Source: MWCR01 sp041661725 (GTDB taxonomy: Bacteria; Patescibacteriota; Patescibacteriia; 2-12-FULL-60-25). Taken from it: a stretch of 64,000 nucleotides of DNA. The stretch is from contig JBAZTX010000001.1 of the NCBI GenBank assembly GCA_041661725.1, forward strand, positions 124,001 to 188,000, given 5' to 3'. Both the position numbers and the translations under genes were made by a program. Under the pieces are notes generated by a model. That model saw only the letters and a program-made list of their open reading frames with translations. It was not told where the DNA came from and searched no databases. Of the stretch, positions 56,428-62,750 are shown piece by piece (position 1 is the first letter of the stretch; every line of letters starts with the position of its first letter).

Positions 56428-57599
56428 ATGATAGTTAAATTTTCTGGCGTTCGTATTACACCAGTCATTAAAGCATTTAGTAGATAATCTTTTTGATATT
56501 GCAGGTTAGCAAGTTTCTTTTTCAGCAGATGGATGACTTCGTCAACCACGGAAAGAACATTAGCAATAGCTCTTTGCTCTCCTAGCTCAGGGATTTCGAT
56601 CTCTTGTTCCTGATATTCCGAGATCCAGTATCGTTTATGTTCACCGGGTTGAAAATTTAACAACTGCATTTTTTCAAAGACAAATTTCAAATCAATTTCA
56701 TTGCTTTTCGACTTCAACATTTTCATCGCTGAGGACTTGGCCTTGAAAGGAAACGTCACGAACTTATTCGCCGTGGTGAAGTCATCAAAAATTATTACAG
56801 GGAGATCTGTAAAGATACCCGTATTTTCGTCCGTATAACCCAATACGAAAGTTTTACCCGCAGTTAACACCGGCACTGAATGAGCCTCGTTGTATTCAGT
56901 ATCTTTGACGAGATATTTCGTTGGCTGTTCGTAATCAAGCAGATCGCCAAGTCGCTTCGCGCTCCATTTGTTACTAAAGTTCGGTAAACGCACTATACCT
57001 GTCACTAATTTTCGTGCCAAAAGATCCTTTTCAATTTGCTTAAGATTAATTTTGTGCATTAGCTCGTTAATCGCCTCATCCCAAGTCTCAAGAATGGAGA
57101 CGATGCGGCGTTGTTCGGGGAGAGGCGGAATCGTGACGCTTAAATTTTCTAAATCACTCTTGTATAAATGCACGACGGCCTGGCCTTGCCCCAATTCACG
57201 AAGCTTCTTACGAGCCTCGCCCATGTTCAAAAGATGCACTAGGAAAAGGCTATCCGCATTCTTTGGGGAAAAAACAATGATATCTCCTCCGGCATAACAC
57301 GGATCATTCTTGAGATAAACGGCAGATTTACCGATCTCGTCAATCGTTTCGCCTGACCCCGCAAACAAGATGTCACCTTTTCCTATTTTACGTGCGGTCT
57401 GCGAGACTTCATCGGAAATATACGAATGGATATTTTTAACCTGAATATGATGTCGAGTATATAGTTCGCCGTATCGAATCGCGTAATTCCCGGAACTTGA
57501 AAGTTGTGATTTCAAAATGCCTGAACCCTTGGTAAAAACTCCGAGATCCTTGAGCTTGGTTTGATGCCAGCCGTTTTGTATTATTTGATTCTTGCTCAT
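56406..57599 (-). CDS. hsdS: type I restriction specificity subunit, full length
   Basis: DNA-recognition subunit with two target-recognition domains. The 397-aa protein has TRD1 (about 12-165), a central conserved helix around IPPLPEQRRIVSILETWDEA, TRD2 (about 215-335) and a second conserved helix after LGEQRAIANVLSVVDEVI ending in the YLLNALMTG tail. Its ATG overlaps the stop of the DUF4917 gene (ATGA). A half-size HsdS is encoded at the head of the same operon. Confidence 0.92.
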   Translation of the reverse strand: MSKNQIIQNGWHQTKLKDLGVFTKGSGILKSQLSSSGNYAIRYGELYTRHHIQVKNIHSYISDEVSQTARKIGKGDILFAGSGETIDEIGKSAVYLKNDPCYAGGDIIVFSPKNADSLFLVHLLNMGEARKKLRELGQGQAVVHLYKSDLENLSVTIPPLPEQRRIVSILETWDEAINELMHKINLKQIEKDLLARKLVTGIVRLPNFSNKWSAKRLGDLLDYEQPTKYLVKDTEYNEAHSVPVLTAGKTFVLGYTDENTGIFTDLPVIIFDDFTTANKFVTFPFKAKSSAMKMLKSKSNEIDLKFVFEKMQLLNFQPGEHKRYWISEYQEQEIEIPELGEQRAIANVLSVVDEVIHLLKKKLANLQYQKDYLLNALMTGVIRTPENLTIIWKTTKI

Positions 57600-58651
57600 A
57601 GTCCATCCTTTCCCCAAACGTCTACGGTCCGATAATCGTAGAGGTGAATTTTTTTAATCTTCTTCTTGCTCTTAGGTTTTTTTTCTTTGTTCAATTCCAT
57701 GGCTTCGGTGTTCCAGCTATTTATCGCAGCTTCAATATGCGGGACCGAATCCATAGCAGAAACACCAATAAACACGTTTTCAACTTCACTGTTAACGACA
57801 GCATCGAGAATATGCTCATCGCTTTTCTTTAGCGTTGTACCAAAAATTACGAGATCTCGTCCGCTTGCCTTCAACGACCGATAGCAGTGATTCAGGTAAC
57901 CATTATGCAGAATCTTCGCCATCTTCTGCTTACTAACACCCTCAGAAATAAATATAGGATATTCATCTCTTTCAAGACTTTCAGCAGTTTGTTGGATCAA
58001 ATTTATTTCAGAATTGTTATAGGTTTTTTTTATAATTTCTCCATCGGCATCAAAAAGATGCAAGCCACCATGCAAATAATGAACTTTAAATCCAAATTTT
58101 GAATTCTGATAAACAACGAACGCCTCATCTTCACTATCTTCCGTATTACCAAATCCATCTGTGAATATATCCTGCCCTTGATGCATTGTTGCCCAGTACA
58201 ACAATAAATCATAATTTAACGTGTAAATATGTTGTCTTTCGTCACCAAACTTATTCAAGAAAGCAAGACAGGCACCCTTCTCTTCCGAAGTTACAACAGT
58301 CGATTTTTCAGGGTGATTATTCGTGATAATCTTCACAAGATATCCCTTCAAAAGAGACGCGTCCGACCGTAGTTCTTTTCGTAAACCAGGATCAGCACCA
58401 TAAACTTCTAAAACTTGCTCCGATTCATCCAGCAAACGCATAACGCTCTCAAAGTCGGCCGTTGCCAATTTTTCAAAAACTTTATAGATTGGGCTTTCTT
58501 TTTGAATTATACTGTTATCGACAGCCGATTGAAGCAAACTTGTAAACGAAAACCTCTGACGGTCATAAGCCATACTAAAACCATTTCCCAAAAGAAGATG
58601 CGGTTTATTTGCCCGCTCCATCACCTCGTCAAAAGTAAGCAACTCTGGCAT
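57596..58651 (-). CDS. SIR2-like DUF4917 protein embedded in the restriction operon
   Basis: A 351-aa protein placed between hsdM and hsdS. It shows the SIR2-like nucleotide-binding pattern: LLLGNGFSMAYD near residue 25 (GxGxS-type loop), YTLNYDLLLYWA (asparagine of the NAD site), VHYLHGGLHLF (histidine of the catalytic position) and VIFGTTLKKSDEHIL near the end. SIR2-fold proteins in anti-phage systems degrade NAD to stop infected cells, so an abortive-infection role is plausible; this is inference. A lysine-rich segment near residue 330 may bind nucleic acid. ATG 58651 is 4 bp after the hsdM stop and its stop overlaps hsdS. Confidence 0.8.
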   Translation of the reverse strand: MPELLTFDEVMERANKPHLLLGNGFSMAYDRQRFSFTSLLQSAVDNSIIQKESPIYKVFEKLATADFESVMRLLDESEQVLEVYGADPGLRKELRSDASLLKGYLVKIITNNHPEKSTVVTSEEKGACLAFLNKFGDERQHIYTLNYDLLLYWATMHQGQDIFTDGFGNTEDSEDEAFVVYQNSKFGFKVHYLHGGLHLFDADGEIIKKTYNNSEINLIQQTAESLERDEYPIFISEGVSKQKMAKILHNGYLNHCYRSLKASGRDLVIFGTTLKKSDEHILDAVVNSEVENVFIGVSAMDSVPHIEAAINSWNTEAMELNKEKKPKSKKKIKKIHLYDYRTVDVWGKDGL

Positions 58652-58655
58652 AGAT

Positions 58656-60164
58656 TTATTTAATGCCAAGCTCCTTCAAGTATCCCTCCATCTGCTTTTC
58701 TAACTTTTGAAGCTCCGGCTCGATATTGGCTAGCTCTTCCAACGTCGCATGAATATCAACCGCCGCTTCTTCCTCAAACGTATCCACGTAACGTGTGATA
58801 TTTAAGTTGTAGTCGTTTTCCTGAATCTCCTTCGGACTCACGATACGCGAGAATTTTTCAATCTCTTTCCAATTCGCGTACGTATCAAAGATCTTATCCG
58901 CGTTTTCTTGGCTCAAAACATTCTGTGCCTTGGCAGATTTGAATTCTTTTGATGCCTCAATAAATATAATATCTTTCTTATTTTCATTCGCCCCGCCTTT
59001 TTCACGCGAGCGATCCATGATCAGAATTGCAACAGGGATGCCCGTAGTCTGAAACAGTCCTGCCGGCAAACCAATGACCGCGTCAATCAAGTTTTCTTCA
59101 AGCAACGATTGACGGATGCGTCCCTCGGTTCCGCCACGAAAGAGGACGCCATGCGGAACAATTACGGCAACGCGGCCGGTCTTTGACTTGGCCGTTTCAA
59201 TCATGTGTGACACAAATGCGTAGTCGCCCTTGTCCTTCGGTGGGATTCCCCGAAAGAAGCGACGATAACGATCACCCTCGGCATTTTCTGAGCCCCACTT
59301 CTTCAATGAAAACGGTGGATTGGCGATCACGACATCGAACTTCATCAGCTTGTCATTTTCAACCAAGAGTGGATTATTGAGCGTGTCGCCCCATTCGAGA
59401 CGAGCGGAATCTTTGCCATGCAAGAACATGTTCATGCGTGCCAGCTGATACGTTGAGCCGGTACTTTCCTGTCCGTACAATGCATAATTTTTCGAACCTT
59501 GCTTTTCAATCTCTTCACCAGCTAAAAGCAGAAGACCACCCGATCCCATAGCAGGATCACAAATGCGATCGCCGTCTTTCGGGCGCGCGAGACGCGCAAG
59601 GAGCGAAGCAACAGATCTGACGGTAAAAAATTCTCCTGCTTTTTTTCCAGCATCGGCGCCAAATTTTTCAATTAGGTACATGTACGCATTTCCAATCACG
59701 TCTTCCTTGACGCCCGTAAGATCAATCTCGTAAAAATCCTGTATAAGATGACGCAACATCTTGTTACGCTGCTGAAGCTTCCCAAGAACTGATTCTGAAT
59801 TGAAATCTACACTGAATACACCCTCAAGCTTTGAACGATTCAATTCCTCAATCAGATGAAGCGCCTTGTTGAGCTCTTCACCAATATTATCCTGTTCGAG
59901 GACACTATAAATGTAATCAAACGTTGCTTTTTGTGGCACGTAAAATCGATCAAGCTTCATCTTCTCCTGGATGCGTGCTTCATCATCACCAAAACGTTCC
60001 TTGTACATTTGGTACTGCTTCTTTGACAAGTCGCTCAAATATTTAACGAACAACAACGTTAACGCATAGTCTTTGTAGATACCTCCGTCTACGGTTGAGC
60101 GTGAGGAATTGGCAGCGTCCCAGAGCACCTTGTTCAAATCATCTTGCGTGTAGTTTTTTGACAT
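58656..60164 (-). CDS. hsdM: type I DNA methyltransferase, M subunit
   Basis: N6-adenine methyltransferase that protects host DNA. The 502-aa protein begins MSKNYTQDDLNKVLWDAANS, has the HsdM N-terminal helical domain, motif I DPAMGSGGLLLLAGEE and the catalytic NPPF in DVVIANPPFSLKKW. It starts 4 bp after the protease stop. ATG 60164 is preferred because earlier in-frame ATGs would run into the protease gene. Confidence 0.95.
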   Translation of the reverse strand: MSKNYTQDDLNKVLWDAANSSRSTVDGGIYKDYALTLLFVKYLSDLSKKQYQMYKERFGDDEARIQEKMKLDRFYVPQKATFDYIYSVLEQDNIGEELNKALHLIEELNRSKLEGVFSVDFNSESVLGKLQQRNKMLRHLIQDFYEIDLTGVKEDVIGNAYMYLIEKFGADAGKKAGEFFTVRSVASLLARLARPKDGDRICDPAMGSGGLLLLAGEEIEKQGSKNYALYGQESTGSTYQLARMNMFLHGKDSARLEWGDTLNNPLLVENDKLMKFDVVIANPPFSLKKWGSENAEGDRYRRFFRGIPPKDKGDYAFVSHMIETAKSKTGRVAVIVPHGVLFRGGTEGRIRQSLLEENLIDAVIGLPAGLFQTTGIPVAILIMDRSREKGGANENKKDIIFIEASKEFKSAKAQNVLSQENADKIFDTYANWKEIEKFSRIVSPKEIQENDYNLNITRYVDTFEEEAAVDIHATLEELANIEPELQKLEKQMEGYLKELGIK

Positions 60165-60168
60165 ATAG

Positions 60169-60846
60169 TTATGATTTTGCGAGTTCAACGATTTGGCCGA
60201 TGTGTTTTGCATGGATGCCGCGGAATATACTGGCTTGCCCAGCTTCAACAGACGGTGAATGAGAAACGATGCTGACTACTTCATTCGGCGCGTTCCGCAA
60301 AACGATCGGCGATCCGCTATACCCGCCGATAACAGGACCGGAAATCTGAACCGTTTTTCTCCCTTGATTCTGCTCGAGCACCTCGCTGCCGATAACGCCT
60401 TCAGCATATGAAGGAGAATGCTTCTCATTCAACAATTGCATCCCCAAAGGGAAACCGGCGTATGCTATTTCTTGGCCCACTAGCAATGCACCAGCATGCA
60501 AAGTCAATCCCGCCTCAGATTCTGCCTTTAAGACCCCCAAGTCGTCGTTGTTCAATGGTTGAATCTCAAGAACGGCGATATCGTGTAGCTCATCTATGAT
60601 GATGGTTTTAGCTTTACGATACGGTTTGGCATTTCCACCGACGACAAGGATGCCAACCTCTTGAGGATCTTTGCCGTAAATGTCGCCCACGACGTGCGCA
60701 CACGTAACGAAATATCCATCGAGCCAAAATCCTGTTCCAAAAACATTCAATCTCGGCGGCTCAAAATTAACTGTGACCGCATTGAATATCGGCTTGATTA
60801 TGCCGACCGTCCGTACGGCGTTCAATAAAACAGTGTTGTTGGTCAT
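60169..60846 (-). CDS. trypsin-like serine protease embedded in the restriction operon
   Basis: A 225-aa chymotrypsin-fold protease with the triad recognisable: histidine in VTCAHVVGD, aspartate in LHDIAVLEI, nucleophile serine in GGYSGSPIVL. There is no signal peptide or PDZ domain, so it should act in the cytoplasm, unlike DegP relatives. The start at 60846 (MTNNTVLLNAVRTVG) sits 4 bp after the half-hsdS stop and its own stop is 4 bp before hsdM. It is similar in placement to protease genes seen in some defence loci. Target unknown. Confidence 0.82.
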   Translation of the reverse strand: MTNNTVLLNAVRTVGIIKPIFNAVTVNFEPPRLNVFGTGFWLDGYFVTCAHVVGDIYGKDPQEVGILVVGGNAKPYRKAKTIIIDELHDIAVLEIQPLNNDDLGVLKAESEAGLTLHAGALLVGQEIAYAGFPLGMQLLNEKHSPSYAEGVIGSEVLEQNQGRKTVQISGPVIGGYSGSPIVLRNAPNEVVSIVSHSPSVEAGQASIFRGIHAKHIGQIVELAKS

Positions 60847-60850
60847 ATGG

Positions 60851-61441
60851 TTAGGCGTGGACGGAGGATTTAATCGTGCTGGCAAGGATGTCTTGCAAAA
60901 GAGATTTACGTTTATTTAAAAGTTGCGTTTGGTTTGAAATGTTTTCATAGACCGATGCGAGAGTTTGCTGCGCCAAGAACGAGGGGCGAGGGATTTCCAT
61001 TTCCTGCAACTCCTTTATTAAGAGCGTCCGAATATTTGAACCGGTCGAGATACGACGAAGCGTCTCTTGGCCGATTTCGGAATTCAAGAATACGACCAAA
61101 TAACCGGCGGAGAAAATTTTGGTATCAGGACGAAGCACGTAGACGGAAGACGCCGCGATCATGCTCGACCCTGGATCTGCAACCAACGTGGCCTTAAATC
61201 CTCCAACCGCCGTCCCTCGTGAAGCTAGAAGCACGTCGCCATCTTGTACGGTGGCGTTCGACGCCTTTTGCTCGAGAGTGACCTTGGGCAACGCGGTTTC
61301 TCTGGTAATCGGAACACCTGGGGCGATATTTTTCGCTTGAACAACGGCGATATTGCCGTTTTTACAGTCCGGCAGAGCGGTTCGGAACGTGTATCCGGAT
61401 ATAACATGAGCCACTTGCGATAGTTTTACATTATTTAGCAT
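60851..61441 (-). CDS. half-size HsdS-like specificity protein, one TRD
   Basis: A 196-aa protein with a single type I target-recognition domain (KLSQVAHVISGYTFRTALP at the start, VQDGDVLLASRGTAVGGFKA in the middle) and one conserved helix (LAQQTLASVYENISNQTQLL) ending in LLQDILASTIK. A full HsdS carries two such units. It could act as a homodimeric specificity factor, compete with the full HsdS, or supply a different target. First gene of the operon, on a probably leaderless transcript. Confidence 0.85.
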   Translation of the reverse strand: MLNNVKLSQVAHVISGYTFRTALPDCKNGNIAVVQAKNIAPGVPITRETALPKVTLEQKASNATVQDGDVLLASRGTAVGGFKATLVADPGSSMIAASSVYVLRPDTKIFSAGYLVVFLNSEIGQETLRRISTGSNIRTLLIKELQEMEIPRPSFLAQQTLASVYENISNQTQLLNKRKSLLQDILASTIKSSVHA

Positions 61442-61447
61442 GTAGTT

Positions 61448-61476
61448 AGGCTACTGCAAAAGAAAAGCGTTGTCAA
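61448..61476 (-). promoter_or_regulatory. promoter of the restriction operon, probably leaderless
   Basis: Minus strand TTGACA (61471-61476), 17-bp spacer, TAGCCT (61448-61453). The -10 box lies only 6 bp from the ATG of the half-size HsdS gene and no ribosome site is present. Confidence 0.6.
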
Positions 61477-61503
61477 TGGGCATTATCCACAGAGGTCGAA
61501 TGA

Positions 61504-61707
61504 TTATTCAATTTCAACAAAAGTGATTCTATTAATTGGGATCATAAGATCCTCGTGTTCATCGACGTAATGGATCCTGATCAATGCGCTGTATTTGTCG
61601 AAAATTCTGTTTTTATCTTCCACGCCAACAGAACGTTTGTCGTTACCAATATGAATGATATATTTTCCATCTTTGCTGAGCATGTCGATGATTTCTCGTT
61701 GTGTCAT
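61504..61707 (-). CDS. small hypothetical protein in the defence island
   Basis: A 67-aa protein, MTQREIIDMLSKDGKYIIHI onward, rich in alternating strand residues (SALIRIHYVDEHEDLMIPIN) and ending FVEIE. No known family. It follows the GIY-YIG gene by 14 bp and precedes the restriction operon promoter, so it may be the second gene of a short transcript with that nuclease. Confidence 0.55.
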   Translation of the reverse strand: MTQREIIDMLSKDGKYIIHIGNDKRSVGVEDKNRIFDKYSALIRIHYVDEHEDLMIPINRITFVEIE

Positions 61708-61721
61708 AGTTTGTTAAAATT

Positions 61722-62333
61722 TTATTCCCCACTTTCAAACCTCCTCCTACGCTCATCTAATGTCTCACCCTCAAACATCCAGTAATCAGTACCCGCTACA
61801 CCATAATTGACTCCTAACAATATGCGAGCCGAATCAGATAGGCTGGTGATTTGATCGTTAAATTCAATAGACTTACTTGAATGTAGGTCTACTACTTTGG
61901 CTTTTTTACTTTCGTCACGGCTGAAGTAGATTTCTGCGCCTAAAGGTATTTTAACGATTTCAAAATTAAAACGCCCACGCCTATCAAGTGCTTCATTGTG
62001 TGCCTCGCGGTCCTCATTCGTTTCAATGAGATCCTGATTTGGCGTAATATTTTCCAACTCTGCTAATTTTAATGCAGCTACGACACGTTCCGGTGCGATT
62101 TGAAAAAATTCTCTTCGAGGATTGACTCTGTTATTGTCAAAAGCATCGTGTAGTTGATGCTCAACAAAATTAGCGTCTTTAACGCTACACGCGTAGAAAA
62201 CCGTAAAAGGTAAAGGGACGCTTGTTGATGCGCTCAAATCTTTAACGCGCTGTTCGAGATTATTATTAGTCTTGCCTATTTTGACATAACCAGGCATGGC
62301 TTCGTTTGTGAGTACGTAAATAATTTCGCTCAT
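61722..62333 (-). CDS. GIY-YIG nuclease (T5orf172-like) with C-terminal DUF4357/RAMA-like domain
   Basis: A 203-aa protein. The N-terminal 90 residues form a GIY-YIG domain of the T5orf172 type: IIYVLTNEAMPGYVKIGKT (GIY/YIG equivalents), QRVKDLS with the conserved arginine, and the catalytic glutamate in NFVEHQLHDAFD. The C-terminus (IPLGAEIYFSRDESKKAKVV through ARILLG and YWMFEGETLDE) resembles the DUF4357/RAMA-type domains that recur beside restriction systems. ATG 62333 gives the family start. It probably belongs to the defence function of the island. Confidence 0.75.
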   Translation of the reverse strand: MSEIIYVLTNEAMPGYVKIGKTNNNLEQRVKDLSASTSVPLPFTVFYACSVKDANFVEHQLHDAFDNNRVNPRREFFQIAPERVVAALKLAELENITPNQDLIETNEDREAHNEALDRRGRFNFEIVKIPLGAEIYFSRDESKKAKVVDLHSSKSIEFNDQITSLSDSARILLGVNYGVAGTDYWMFEGETLDERRRRFESGE

Positions 62334-62449
62334 AGAGGTCATTGATAACACGAACATCTTGTCATTTTTTGCCTAAAAAATCAAGTATTTTTGAACTATC
62401 CGGAATTTCCGGAAAGTTGATTTTACCATAATACGGCTTGTAAACAAGC

Positions 62450-62478
62450 TTGACCAATGGCTATTTTAGTTATATTAT
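62450..62478 (+). promoter_or_regulatory. promoter of tRNA-Gln
   Basis: TTGACC (62450-62455), 17-bp spacer, TATTAT (62473-62478); predicted start about 4 bp before the mature 5' end. Confidence 0.7.
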
Positions 62479-62488
62479 CCCCGCACAT

Positions 62489-62562
62489 TCCGGGATCGTC
62501 TAATGGTAGGACAACAGACTCTGAATCTGTTTATCGGGGTTCGAATCCCTGTCCCGGAACCA
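62489..62562 (+). tRNA. tRNA-Gln (anticodon CTG), CCA encoded
   Basis: Acceptor TCCGGGA / TCCCGGA, D arm with GTCTAATGGTAGGAC, anticodon stem-loop ACAGA-CTCTGAA-TCTGT, T arm GGGGTTCGAATCCCT, discriminator A and encoded CCA. The 17 bases at its 3' end are repeated 158 bp downstream. Confidence 0.95.
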
Positions 62563-62564
62563 AG

Positions 62565-62592
62565 AAAATAGCCACGCTCGTGGTTATTTTTT
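62565..62592 (+). terminator. terminator of tRNA-Gln
   Basis: ATAGCCACG / CGTGGTTAT stem followed by TTTTTT. Confidence 0.8.
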
Positions 62593-62703
62593 GTGGAGGG
62601 CAGGGATTCGAATGGGAAGATGGTAAGAAACGGGAGTTTCTTACTTGCGGAGGAAAGCTCACGAAAACCCGAAGGTTGTCGTGGGAGCGAAGCGACGTGA
62701 GAC

Positions 62704-62720
62704 TCCCTGTCCCGGAACCA
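62704..62720. repeat. duplicate of the tRNA-Gln 3' end (possible attachment site)
   Basis: TCCCTGTCCCGGAACCA, identical to 62546-62562. The 140 bp between also carry an inverted fragment, GCAGGGATTCGAA, of the T arm. This is the form left by integration and excision of an element at a tRNA 3' end. Confidence 0.65.
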
Positions 62721-62722
62721 CT

Positions 62723-62746
62723 AAAATAACGCCTAGGCGTTATTTT
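62723..62746. terminator. bidirectional terminator of dnaX
   Basis: Perfect hairpin AAAATAACGCC-TA-GGCGTTATTTT immediately after the dnaX stop. Confidence 0.8.
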
Positions 62747-62750
62747 GCGT

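Noticed and set aside
62593..62720. A second tRNA after tRNA-Gln
   Set aside because: Only the last 17 bases and an inverted T-arm fragment are present; no acceptor 5' strand, D arm or anticodon arm.
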